DNA of 64,000 nucleotides from NCBI RefSeq assembly GCF_016613475.2, contig NZ_CP071517.1:1736001-1800000 (forward strand), given 5' to 3'. This document shows, piece by piece, positions 42,433 through 50,321 of this stretch. The notes below the pieces were generated by a model. That model had not been told where the DNA came from. It ran no database searches and was given only the letters and a program-made list of their open reading frames with translations. Within the stretch, counting starts at the first letter, position 1. Each line of letters starts with the position of its first letter. The position numbers and the translations under genes were made by a program. This DNA comes from Lysobacter arenosi (GTDB lineage Bacteria; Pseudomonadota; Gammaproteobacteria; Xanthomonadales; Xanthomonadaceae).

Positions 42433-43212
42433 ATGTCGCTGATCCTCGACGCCCTGCGCAAATCCGAAGCCGAACGCCGCCGTGGCCAGGCACCGGACCT
42501 GTATGCCGAGCTGCCACCCCTGGTTCCGCGCGCGGCTGCGCGCCGCCCGGCTTGGCCGTGGTGGCTGGCCGGTGGATTGGCCGTGCTGGCCACGCTGTGG
42601 ATGCTGCGCGATGTCCAATCCCTGGCCGGAGCGACAACAGCGCCGGCCGCCGATGCGGCCGCGCCGATTGCCGCTCCACAGCCGGAAACCGCGCCTGTGG
42701 CGATCGCTGCCCAGGCGCCCATCGCGATGCCCACAGCCGTTCCGCCGGCAATGCCGGCCACCACCACCGCCGTGATCGCACCGGCACCGGTCCCCATCGC
42801 CGATGCAGCGGTCCGTGAACCGGCGATGCCGGCGGCGACCACCACCGCCGAGCCACCATTGGCCGCTTCGGAACCCGTGACCGAGCCCGTGCTGGCGCCC
42901 CCGCAACCATCACCCGTGCAGGTGGCCAGCGCGAGCCCGCCGCCGGCCACCGCAGCGCCTGTTGCCGCGCCGGCGACCGCCCCCGCGCCGCTGCGCCTGG
43001 CCGACCTGTCGGCCGGCGAGCGCGAACAGCTGCCGGCGCTGAAGATCAGCATGCACATGTGGGGTCCGACCCCGGACCAGCGTTTCGCCATCATCGATGG
43101 CGCCCGGGTCGGCCAGGGCGACCGCGTCGGCGATGCGGTGGTCGAGGAGATCGGCGCAGACAGCGTCGTCCTCAGCTGGCATGGCCAGCGGCTGGCATTG
43201 CCGATCCGCTGA
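42433..43212 (+). CDS. gspB: GspB-like type II secretion assembly protein
   Basis: 259 residues. MSLILDALRKSEAERRRGQAPDLYAE is the standard GspB N-terminus, followed by one membrane helix (WPWWLAGGLAVLATLWML), a very long Ala/Pro linker to about residue 195, and the C-terminal GspB domain (LPALKISMHMWGPTPDQRFAIIDGARVGQGD, then VVLSWHGQRLALPI). It starts 5 bases after the gspA stop. The partner ATPase is adjacent, as in exeAB. Confidence 0.92.
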   Translation: MSLILDALRKSEAERRRGQAPDLYAELPPLVPRAAARRPAWPWWLAGGLAVLATLWMLRDVQSLAGATTAPAADAAAPIAAPQPETAPVAIAAQAPIAMPTAVPPAMPATTTAVIAPAPVPIADAAVREPAMPAATTTAEPPLAASEPVTEPVLAPPQPSPVQVASASPPPATAAPVAAPATAPAPLRLADLSAGEREQLPALKISMHMWGPTPDQRFAIIDGARVGQGDRVGDAVVEEIGADSVVLSWHGQRLALPIR

Positions 43213-43338
43213 TCCGCCGGCGCGTTGCAGTTGCGCCGGAGCCCGCGCTGGCGTGACCATCAGCGGGTCGCGGCTCTACCGGTCCTGCTCCGTACGATTC
43301 GATCCACCCAACCATCCAGCCAGCAAAGGGGTTCCGCC

Positions 43339-43734
43339 ATGAACAGCAGCACCCAGCAAGACATCGGCAAGCTGATCCTGCGTCTCGCAGTGGGCGTACT
43401 GGTTTTCCTGCATGGCATCAGCAAGCTGGAAGGTGGCCTCGACGGCATCGTCAAGATGGTCGAGACGCAGGGCTTCCCTGGCTCGTTCGCCTACGGCGTG
43501 CTGATCGGCGAAGTACTGGCGCCGCTGCTGATCATCACCGGCTTCTTCTCGCGCATCGGCGGCATCCTGGTCGTGATCAACATGCTGTTCGCGCTCTACC
43601 TGGTGCACCTGGGCGACCTGGGCAGGCTCAACGAACAGGGCGGCTGGGCGATCGAACTGCAGATCATGTTCCTGTCCACGGCCGCGGCGGTCGCGCTGCT
43701 CGGGCCGGGCAAGTACGCGTTCAACCAGCGCTGA
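43339..43734 (+). CDS. DoxX-family membrane protein
   Basis: 131 residues with four hydrophobic helices (LRLAVGVLVFLHGISKLEGGLDGI, FAYGVLIGEVLAPLLIITGFF, ILVVINMLFALYLV, LQIMFLSTAAAVALLGPG). LHGISKL and the overall pattern match DoxX/SURF4-like proteins, linked in other bacteria to thiosulfate:quinone reduction or redox homeostasis. ATG 43339 has AAAGGGG upstream. A CCCCTCTCC hairpin follows the stop. Confidence 0.9.
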   Translation: MNSSTQQDIGKLILRLAVGVLVFLHGISKLEGGLDGIVKMVETQGFPGSFAYGVLIGEVLAPLLIITGFFSRIGGILVVINMLFALYLVHLGDLGRLNEQGGWAIELQIMFLSTAAAVALLGPGKYAFNQR

Positions 43735-43744
43735 GCTGACCGTG

Positions 43745-43769
43745 CCCCTCTCCCGCTTGCGGAGAGGGG
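43745..43769. repeat. CCCCTCTCC hairpin repeat between convergent genes
   Basis: CCCCTCTCC-CGCTTGC-GGAGAGGGG is a perfect 9-bp stem, a second member of the hairpin family also seen at 27089-27114. It stands between the stops of doxX-like and dbpA, where a shared terminator is expected; no U tract follows. Confidence 0.75.
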
Positions 43770-43794
43770 TTGGAGCAAGGGCAACGCGCGCCGG

Positions 43795-45183
43795 TCACAT
43801 CCGGCTGACGCGGAACTTGCGTCCCTTGATCTTGCCTTCGCGCAGCCGCGCCAACGCCGGCGCGGCCTGCGCACGCGCCACGGCGACATACGAGCGCGTG
43901 GCGAACACATCGATCTTGCCGACCGCATCGGCCTTGAGACCGGCATCGCCGGTGAGCGCACCGAGGATGTCGCCCGGACGCAGCTTGTCGGTACGTCCGG
44001 CATCGATGCGCAGCGTCACCATCGCGGCGGCCGGCACGCCGGAGGCCTTGCCGGCCAGCGGCGTGGCCTTGTACCAGATCAACGGCAGACCCTGGCGCTC
44101 CTCGATCTGGCTCGCGCGCGCCTGTTCGCGCGGTCCGCACAGGCTCAGCGCCATGCCCTCGTTGCCGGCACGACCGGTGCGGCCGATGCGATGCACGTAG
44201 ATGTCCGGATCCGGCGGCATGTCGTAGTTGACGACCATCGCCAGTTCCTTGACGTCGAGCCCGCGCGCAGCGACGTCGCTGGCCACCAGCACCGTGCAGC
44301 TGCGGTTGGCAAAGCGCACGAGCACTTCGTCGCGGTCGCGTTGTTCCATGTCGCCATGCAGCGCCAACGCGGTGAAACCGTAGTGCGCCAGCGAGGCGGC
44401 GACCTCGTCGACATCGCGGCGCATGTTGCAGAACACCACGCATGATTCGGGCTTGTACTGCAGCAGCAGCGCCGCCAGCAGCGGCGTCTTCTTGGTCTGC
44501 TCGGCCTCGTAGAAGCGCTGGTCGATCGCGACATGCTGCTCGTCGCCTTCGACCGTCACTTCCATCGGCTCGCGCAGCAGGCCGCGGCTGATCTCGCGCA
44601 CCGCTTCGGGGAAGGTCGCCGAGAACAGCAGGCCCTGGCGCGACTTCGGCGTCTTGCCGACGATCTCGCGGATCGGTTCCTCGAAGCCCATGTCGAGCAT
44701 CCGGTCGGCTTCGTCGAACACCAGCGTGCGCAGTGCCGACAGGTTCAGCGCGCGCTTGCGCAGCAGTTCCTGGATGCGGCCCGGCGTGCCGACCACGACG
44801 TGCGGCGCGTGCTCCAGCGAGGCCAGCTGCGGCCCCAGCGGCATGCCGCCGCACAGGATCGACAGCTTCAGGTTGGGAATGGCGAAGGCGAGCTTGCGCA
44901 GCTGCTTGCCGACCTGGTCGGCCAGTTCGCGGGTCGGGCACAGCACCAGCGCCTGGGTGGCGCCCTGGGCCGGGTCGAGGCGGTGCAGCAGGCCCAGGCC
45001 GAAGGCCGCGGTCTTGCCGCTGCCGGTCGGCGCCTGCGCGATCAGGTCGCGGCCGGCGAGGATCGCCGGCAGGCTGCCGGCCTGCACCGGCGTCATCTTC
45101 GTGTAGCCCAGCGCCTGGACGCCCTGCTGCAGGGCCGGGTCCAGGGTCAGGGAGGCGAAATCGTGGGAAAGCGGTTCGTTCAT
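43795..45183 (-). CDS. dbpA: ATP-dependent RNA helicase DbpA
   Basis: 462 residues. All DEAD-box motifs are in place: Q motif (GYTKMTPVQAGSLPAILAGRDLIAQ), A-P-T-G-S-G-K-T at 51-58, D157-E-A-D160, SAT in LLFSATFP, ARGLD, and HRIGRTGRAG. The C-terminal DbpA RNA-binding domain is present (TLRIDAGRTDKLRPGDILGALTG, ending GRKFRVSRM), which binds hairpin 92 of 23S rRNA. It acts in 50S subunit assembly. ATG 45183 is the start; the frame runs upstream through a REP cluster without coding signal. Confidence 0.95.
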   Translation of the reverse strand: MNEPLSHDFASLTLDPALQQGVQALGYTKMTPVQAGSLPAILAGRDLIAQAPTGSGKTAAFGLGLLHRLDPAQGATQALVLCPTRELADQVGKQLRKLAFAIPNLKLSILCGGMPLGPQLASLEHAPHVVVGTPGRIQELLRKRALNLSALRTLVFDEADRMLDMGFEEPIREIVGKTPKSRQGLLFSATFPEAVREISRGLLREPMEVTVEGDEQHVAIDQRFYEAEQTKKTPLLAALLLQYKPESCVVFCNMRRDVDEVAASLAHYGFTALALHGDMEQRDRDEVLVRFANRSCTVLVASDVAARGLDVKELAMVVNYDMPPDPDIYVHRIGRTGRAGNEGMALSLCGPREQARASQIEERQGLPLIWYKATPLAGKASGVPAAAMVTLRIDAGRTDKLRPGDILGALTGDAGLKADAVGKIDVFATRSYVAVARAQAAPALARLREGKIKGRKFRVSRM

Positions 45184-45230
45184 GCCGCCATGATCGCAGC
45201 TATCGGCCGAGCACGGACTCGGTGAAGCCA

Positions 45231-45363
45231 CGTCATCCGGGCGGACGCCGGGATCCATCTCGTCCGTCATCCCGGCGAACGCCGGGATCCAGGCCGGCAG
45301 AGCAACAGCAAAATGGATCCCGGCGTTCGCCGGGATGACGGTGAGGGCTACGCCGGGATGACG
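45231..45363. repeat. REP-like cluster with direct and inverted units
   Basis: At least four units of the GTCATCCCGGCG family: 45231-45256, 45265-45291, an inverted copy at 45313-45340 and a truncated one at 45348-45363. The second and third face each other and could form a large stem. The cluster fills the space between dbpA and a divergent membrane-protein gene. It is the largest such cluster in the window. Confidence 0.88.
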
Positions 45364-45414
45364 GGCAGGCCCTATGCTGCCGCCATCGGCCCTCGGCCTG
45401 CCGGGACGCAGTGC

Positions 45415-45993
45415 ATGACCACCGACCCGCTGTTCACGCACATCCGCATCGTGCTCGGCATCGTCCTCGGCCTGGGCCTGACCACGCTGCTCAAGGGCAT
45501 GGCCCGCTTCGTCCAGCACCCCGGCCGCGATCACATCTACTGGGTGCACATGGGCTGGGCGATCTCCATGTTCATCCTGCTCGTGCATTTCTGGTGGTGG
45601 GAGTTCGGGCTCAGCCACGTCCATCCGTGGAGCTTCGTCGCCTACGCCTTCCTGATCCTGTACGTGGTGGTGCTGTTCCTGCTGTGCACGCTGCTGTTCC
45701 CCGACGACCTGGCCGAGTACACCGGCTGGCACGACTACTTCCAGTCCCGCCGCGGCTGGTTCTTCGGGATCATGGCGGTGCTGTACCTGATCGACTTCGG
45801 CGACACCCTGATCAAGGGCCACGACTACTACCGCCGATTCAACGTCGAATACCCGATCCGCAACGTGGCGATGATCGGCCTGTGCCTGATCGCGATGAAG
45901 GTGCGCTCGGAGACCTTCCACCGCTGCTTCGTCGTCGCCGCGATCGTCTACGAGCTGAGCTGGATCTACCGCCTGTACGACTACCTGGACTAA
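45415..45993 (+). CDS. Six-helix membrane protein of unknown function
   Basis: 192 residues. Hydrophobic helices are IRIVLGIVLGLGLTTLLKG, YWVHMGWAISMFILLVHFWWWE, PWSFVAYAFLILYVVVLFLLC, WFFGIMAVLYLIDFGDTLI, NVAMIGLCLIAMKV and FVVAAIVYELSWIYRL. Conserved-looking HFWWWEF and LIDFGD motifs suggest a defined family, but I do not recognise a function. ATG 45415 is the first start clear of the REP cluster. Confidence 0.78.
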   Translation: MTTDPLFTHIRIVLGIVLGLGLTTLLKGMARFVQHPGRDHIYWVHMGWAISMFILLVHFWWWEFGLSHVHPWSFVAYAFLILYVVVLFLLCTLLFPDDLAEYTGWHDYFQSRRGWFFGIMAVLYLIDFGDTLIKGHDYYRRFNVEYPIRNVAMIGLCLIAMKVRSETFHRCFVVAAIVYELSWIYRLYDYLD

Positions 45994-46054
45994 GGACCGA
46001 GGCGCCGGCTGTGACGATTCGCCCCTGCCTGCGAATCACGGGTTCGACCAGGCA

Positions 46055-46585
46055 ATGGACGCATTCGCAATGGAGTACACCGCCATCATGACGGCCGACA
46101 CAAGGCAGCAGTTCGAGGCCCTGCTCCAGGCTCACCGCGGCATCGTCTTCAAGGTCGCCGCGACCTATGCCAGCCATGCCGAAGACCGCGCCGACCTCGC
46201 CCAGGACATTGCCGCGCAGCTATGGCGCGCGTTCCCGGGCTACGACCCGCAGCGCCCGTTCCCGACCTGGATGTACCGGATCGCGCTGAACGTGGCGATT
46301 TCGTGGCTGCGCGGCGAAGGCCAGCGCCGCCGTCGCACCGTCTCGCTCGACGACAGCCTCCACGACCTGCCCGACGAGCAAGGCATCGATGTCGAAGCGC
46401 GGCAGCGACTGGACGTGTTGCAGCGCTTCATCGCCGCACTCGATCCGATGCACCGCGCCCTGCTCCTGCTCTACCTCGAGGACCGCAGCTATCGCGAGAT
46501 CGCCGAGATCCTTGGCATCAGCGAAACCAACGTGGCCACCCGCATCAGCCGGCTCAAGCAGCGCATCCGCCAGGACGTGGCATGA
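46055..46585 (+). CDS. ECF-type RNA polymerase sigma factor
   Basis: 176 residues. Region 2 (FEALLQAHRGIVFKVAATYASHAEDRADLAQDIAAQLWRAFPGYDPQRPFPTWMYRIALNVAISWLR) and region 4 (LDPMHRALLLLYLEDRSYREIAEILGISETNVATRISRLKQRIRQ) are complete, with standard ECF size. Starts at 46070 or 46088 are also possible. The downstream gene (30-base gap) encodes a membrane protein whose N-terminus resembles ECF partner proteins, so the two may form a sigma/anti-sigma pair. Confidence 0.92.
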   Translation: MDAFAMEYTAIMTADTRQQFEALLQAHRGIVFKVAATYASHAEDRADLAQDIAAQLWRAFPGYDPQRPFPTWMYRIALNVAISWLRGEGQRRRRTVSLDDSLHDLPDEQGIDVEARQRLDVLQRFIAALDPMHRALLLLYLEDRSYREIAEILGISETNVATRISRLKQRIRQDVA

Positions 46586-46615
46586 GCACGGTGCCCGCAA
46601 TCGCAAGGAACGACC

Positions 46616-47266
46616 ATGGAACTCGATGAACTCAAACTCGCCTGGCAGACCCTGGACCGCCGCCTGGAGCAGCAGACCGCGCTGAACCTGCAACTGCTTA
46701 CCGAAACGCGCATCGACAAGGTCCGCTCGCGACTGCGGCCGCTGTGGTTCGGCCAGGTGATCCAGCTGATCGTCGGCGTGCTGCTGACGGTGACGTTCGC
46801 CAACTTCTGGATAGCCAACGCCGGCTCACCGGCGCTGCTCGCCAGCGGCCTGCTGATGCATGCCTGGAGCGTGGCGCTGATCATCTCGGCGGTGATGGAG
46901 CTGCTGCTGATCACCCGGATCGACTACGCCGGGCCGGTGCTGACGATCCAGAAATCACTGGCGCAGTTGCGGCTGTGGCGCACGCGGGTGTCGCCGTGGC
47001 TGGGATTGCCGTTCTGGCTGCTGTGGATGCCGCTGATGGCGATCGCGTTCAAGCAGCTGTTCGGCGCGCAGATGCACGCCAGCGTCTATTACATCGGCAT
47101 TCCGATCGGCATCGTCGGCATGCTGGCGACGGTGTGGTTCCACTTCTGGGCGCATCGCCCCGAGCGCCGTCATATCGGCGAGGCGATCGATGCCGGCAGT
47201 GCCGGGCGCAGCGTCACGCGCGCCCAGCAGTATCTAGACGAGATCGCGCAGTTCGGGAAGGAATGA
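46616..47266 (+). CDS. Membrane protein paired with ECF sigma factor, possible anti-sigma
   Basis: 216 residues. The cytoplasmic N-terminus ELDELKLAWQTLDRRLEQQTALNLQLLTETRID is helical and of the kind often seen in partners of ECF factors. Four membrane helices follow (IQLIVGVLLTVTFANFWIANA, LLASGLLMHAWSVALIISAVMELLLI, WLGLPFWLLWMPLMAIAF, YYIGIPIGIVGMLATVWFHFW). There is no zinc HxxxCxxC anti-sigma motif. Its role as an anti-sigma factor is inferred from position only. Confidence 0.78.
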   Translation: MELDELKLAWQTLDRRLEQQTALNLQLLTETRIDKVRSRLRPLWFGQVIQLIVGVLLTVTFANFWIANAGSPALLASGLLMHAWSVALIISAVMELLLITRIDYAGPVLTIQKSLAQLRLWRTRVSPWLGLPFWLLWMPLMAIAFKQLFGAQMHASVYYIGIPIGIVGMLATVWFHFWAHRPERRHIGEAIDAGSAGRSVTRAQQYLDEIAQFGKE

Positions 47267-47289
47267 CCGGGCAGGAACGACCTGCCCGG
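47267..47289. terminator. Hairpin between convergent genes
   Basis: CCGGGCAGG-AACGA-CCTGCCCGG is a perfect 9-bp stem starting with the base after the sigma-partner stop codon. It lies 14 bases before the end of the convergent desaturase gene. No U tract follows, so intrinsic termination is uncertain. Confidence 0.6.
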
Positions 47290-47302
47290 CAAACGCGGGC
47301 GG

Positions 47303-48406
47303 TCAGGCCCTGGCGCGCTGCGGGAAGCCGACCATGCGCTGGGTTTCCTCGCACCACAGCTTGAGGCGGGCGCTGCGCAGGCTGGTCCACATCGTCAGTC
47401 GCGGCGCGGCCTGCAGCAGCGGGCTCGACTCGAACGCTTCGCGCAGGCGGTAGTTCGGAATGCGGCTGGCGAGATGGTGGATGTGGTGGTAACCGATGTT
47501 GCCGGTGAACCAGTGCACGACCCGCGGCAGGTCGAAGTAGGAACTGCCGGCCACCGCGGCGCGACCGGAATCCCAGTCTTCGCGGCGGGCCCAGTAGGCC
47601 TCTTCGAAGGTGTGCTGCACATAGAACAGCCACACGCCCACGGCACCGGCCACCAGCACCACCGGCATGTGCACCATCAGCACGGTGTGCCAGCCGATGC
47701 TGAAGCCCAGCGCCAGGAACGCCACCAGCAGCATCAGGTTGTTGAGCAGCACGCTGGCCCATTCCTTCTTCCAGGTGAAGGGAAGATCGAACGGGAAACG
47801 GTGCTTGATCACGAACTGGTAGAACGGACCGATGCCCAGCAGCACCGGCGTGCTGCGGTACAGGCGGTAGCCCAGGCGGCGAATGCGCGGCAGCGCGCGG
47901 TACTCGGCGACGGTGAGCGTGTCGATGTCGCCCATCTCGCGGCGGTCGAGGTTGCCCGAGGTGCCGTGGTGCACGGCATGGGTCTTCTTCCAGTAGCCGT
48001 ACGGGAACAGCGTCACCAGTCCCAGGCAGCGGCCGACGATGTCGTTGGCGCGCTGGCTGGCGAAGAACGAACCGTGCCCGCAGTCGTGCTGGATGATGAA
48101 CATGCGCACGTACAGGCCCGCCGCCGGCAGCACCAGCAGCAGCGTCCAGCCGAAGCCCCAGCCGTCGACCACGCTCCAGGCCATCACTGCCCACAACGCA
48201 AGGAATGGAACCAGGGTGTTGATCAGTTGCCACACGGCGCGGCCGAGGTGCGGGCGGGCGAAGCGGGCGCAAAGCTGGCGAAGGGTTGCGGCGGTGGGTG
48301 ACGCGGAGGCTGTGGCGCTCAAGGCACTTCTCGGTGTGGACGATGCATTGTGGGTGCGCGCCATGACAGCCACAATGACGTGCGCATGCGTATGGTCATC
48401 GGTCAT
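47303..48406 (-). CDS. Membrane fatty acid desaturase (omega-6/DesA type)
   Basis: 367 residues. The three histidine boxes are H107-D-C-G-H111 ([12 protein letters not shown]), H143-A-V-H-H147 ([15 protein letters not shown]) and the C-terminal [19 protein letters not shown], diagnostic for di-iron acyl-lipid or acyl-CoA desaturases. Hydrophobic segments lie before and between them. It introduces double bonds into membrane fatty acids, often in response to cold. The start could instead be ATG 48364; neither has a good ribosome binding site. Confidence 0.92.
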   Translation of the reverse strand: MTDDHTHAHVIVAVMARTHNASSTPRSALSATASASPTAATLRQLCARFARPHLGRAVWQLINTLVPFLALWAVMAWSVVDGWGFGWTLLLVLPAAGLYVRMFIIQHDCGHGSFFASQRANDIVGRCLGLVTLFPYGYWKKTHAVHHGTSGNLDRREMGDIDTLTVAEYRALPRIRRLGYRLYRSTPVLLGIGPFYQFVIKHRFPFDLPFTWKKEWASVLLNNLMLLVAFLALGFSIGWHTVLMVHMPVVLVAGAVGVWLFYVQHTFEEAYWARREDWDSGRAAVAGSSYFDLPRVVHWFTGNIGYHHIHHLASRIPNYRLREAFESSPLLQAAPRLTMWTSLRSARLKLWCEETQRMVGFPQRARA

Positions 48407-48505
48407 GCTCCGAACTGCGACCGCGACTGCAGTGGCGACCCCGCCTGGCGGGTACCCACGCGCCCGCTCGCCAGCGCGACCGCTCCTACGCTAGGCTGCG
48501 GCCCC

Positions 48506-48757
48506 ATGAACGCCTGGTATGTCTATCTGCTGGAATGCCGCGACGGCAGCCTGTACACGGGCATCACCACCGACGTTGCGCGCCGTTATGCCGAGCATGA
48601 AGCCGGCAAGGGCGCCCGATATACCCGAGCACGACCGCCGGTTCGCCTGCTCGCGCAATTCCCCTACCCCGATCGCGCAACCGCCAGCCGGGCCGAATAC
48701 GCCATCAAACAGCTGCGCCCGGAGCAGAAACGCGCGCTCTGCGCCGGTGCCCCATAA
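48506..48757 (+). CDS. GIY-YIG domain protein (UPF0213-like)
   Basis: 83 residues. [40 protein letters not shown] is the GIY-YIG module with catalytic Tyr and Arg, and the end matches short YhbQ/UPF0213 proteins. These stand-alone domains are predicted nucleases of DNA or RNA. It starts at ATG 48506 and lies upstream of a small S4 gene. Confidence 0.9.
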   Translation: MNAWYVYLLECRDGSLYTGITTDVARRYAEHEAGKGARYTRARPPVRLLAQFPYPDRATASRAEYAIKQLRPEQKRALCAGAP

Positions 48758-48821
48758 CCGCCAGCCATTGCGCAACGCCGGCGGCGCTGCGACCCTGACC
48801 GCCCTTCCCCGCGCCATCGCC

Positions 48822-49043
48822 ATGCAACAGATCGAATTCGAACTCGACCGCGACCACGTCGAACTCAACCAGCTGCTCAAGCTGGTCGGGCTGTGCGACA
48901 GCGGCGGCGCCGGCAAGGCGATCGTCGCCAGCGGCGCGGTCAGCGTCGACGGCGCGGTCGAACTGCGCAAGACCTGCAAGATCCACGCCGGCCAGGTCGT
49001 AACGATCGAAGACGTCGAGATCCATGTAATCCACGCCGCTTGA
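48822..49043 (+). CDS. S4-domain RNA-binding protein (YbcJ-like)
   Basis: 73 residues. ELNQLLKLVGLCDSGGAGKAIVASGAVSVDGAVELRKTCKIHAGQVVTIED is a complete S4 domain of the YbcJ/RlbA type. It would bind structured RNA. ATG 48822 is the first start giving the domain alone. It follows the GIY-YIG gene by 64 bases in the same direction, and its stop lies 12 bases from a convergent membrane-protein gene. Confidence 0.9.
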   Translation: MQQIEFELDRDHVELNQLLKLVGLCDSGGAGKAIVASGAVSVDGAVELRKTCKIHAGQVVTIEDVEIHVIHAA

Positions 49044-49055
49044 AGGCGGGCGCGC

Positions 49056-50204
49056 TCACGCCAGCGCCGAGAATATTTTCCCCAGCAGCTCCTTCAACGG
49101 CATCCTCATCAGGATGACCGGCAGCAGCGGCAACGCCGCCGCGAGCGCGAACTGGGTCAACAGGAAACGCTGCAGCGGAATCGTCCCCATCTGCTTGACC
49201 GTGGCGTAGACCCCGGTCAGGTCGCACAACGCCGACGAGTCGCCGGCTTCGAGGATGGGCGAGGCACCGCCGCGGGCGCGCCCGAGCCATCGCTGTTCAA
49301 AGCCTTCCGAGCAGTCGGTACCCAGCGCGCCGTAGGCCAGCAGGCTGTTGCGCTTGAGCGCCGCCAGCCGTGGCACCAGCAGCAGCAGCGGCGCCACCAT
49401 CAGCGCCACGCCCATCACGACCCAGCCGGCCATGATGAAACGCAGGCTCTTGAGCTCGGCACCGTAGTACTGGACGTCCAGCGCCAGCGTGCCGGCCAGC
49501 GAGATGCCACCGACCAGCGGCAGCACCAGGAATGCAGTCTGCGCATAACCCAGGAACGCCAGCCCGCCACGGCCGTCGGGATGGGCGGCATGCAGGTCCA
49601 GGTTGAAGCGCGAGAAACGCAGCAGCAGGAGCGTCCACAGCGCCAGGCGCCAGAACCACAACAGCACGAGGAAGCGGATGACCGGCATCGCCACCCATTG
49701 CAGCCAGATCGCAGCAAAGCTCATCTCGCTGGCACTGCCTTTCCAATCGGTGACGTTGTCCAGCAGGCCCAGCACCGGGATCGCGTACGAGGCAATGATG
49801 GACAGCGCGAACAGCACCAGCTCAGGCGTGTTGGCATCGCGCCAGCGCCGCATCTGCGCCAGCACTTCTTCAAAGCGGTCGCGGTCGGTGGCATCGACCA
49901 GGTCCTGCAGGTGCTTGATCGCGCGCCACAGGCGTTCGTCGGCCATCGGTGCCGCCAGCACGAGCAGCGGTACGGCGATCAGGAACCGCGCCCAGATCGA
50001 ATAGTCATGCAGCAATGGAATGGTGACGCCGTCGACGAGCGTGCCATCGCGCGCCGCGGCCACCACCATCGGCACCAGGATGATCAGGACGAGCACGACG
50101 GCCACCAGCGGCGCGAGCTTGCGCTGGGCGCGGCTGAGACCGCTGATCCTGGAAACGCGGTACACCAGGCCGCCACGCAGCAAGGAATAACGCAGATCAC
50201 TCAT
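49056..50204 (-). CDS. Multi-pass membrane protein of unknown function
   Basis: 382 residues, about six to eight hydrophobic segments. The first is LAPLVAVVLVLIILVPMVVAA, followed by FLIAVPLLVLAAPM, LVLFALSIIASYAIPVLGLL, FLVLLWFWRLALWTLLLLRF, TAFLVLPLVGGISLAG, FIMAGWVVMGVALMVAPLLLLVP. A soluble stretch with SEGFEQRWLGRARGGA precedes the final helix. I do not recognise the family. ATG 50204 has GGAGGG upstream. The next gene on this strand encodes a ClpP-fold lipoprotein and ends about 118 bases upstream, so the pair may be linked. Confidence 0.75.
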   Translation of the reverse strand: MSDLRYSLLRGGLVYRVSRISGLSRAQRKLAPLVAVVLVLIILVPMVVAAARDGTLVDGVTIPLLHDYSIWARFLIAVPLLVLAAPMADERLWRAIKHLQDLVDATDRDRFEEVLAQMRRWRDANTPELVLFALSIIASYAIPVLGLLDNVTDWKGSASEMSFAAIWLQWVAMPVIRFLVLLWFWRLALWTLLLLRFSRFNLDLHAAHPDGRGGLAFLGYAQTAFLVLPLVGGISLAGTLALDVQYYGAELKSLRFIMAGWVVMGVALMVAPLLLLVPRLAALKRNSLLAYGALGTDCSEGFEQRWLGRARGGASPILEAGDSSALCDLTGVYATVKQMGTIPLQRFLLTQFALAAALPLLPVILMRMPLKELLGKIFSALA

Positions 50205-50321
50205 CGCCGAGCCCTCCGGCGCGTCCGGTATGCGCGCCGGGGCATCGTGCCGTGGGTGATGTGATGGCCGGCTCACGTGGCCGCCGGCACGGCCCATTCG
50301 ATCAGGCGTGCGCGGCTGCGA

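Noticed and set aside
45184..45921. Upstream extension of the dbpA frame
   Set aside because: The extension crosses the REP cluster and the divergent membrane-protein gene; MNEPLSHDFASL at 45183 is the normal DbpA start.
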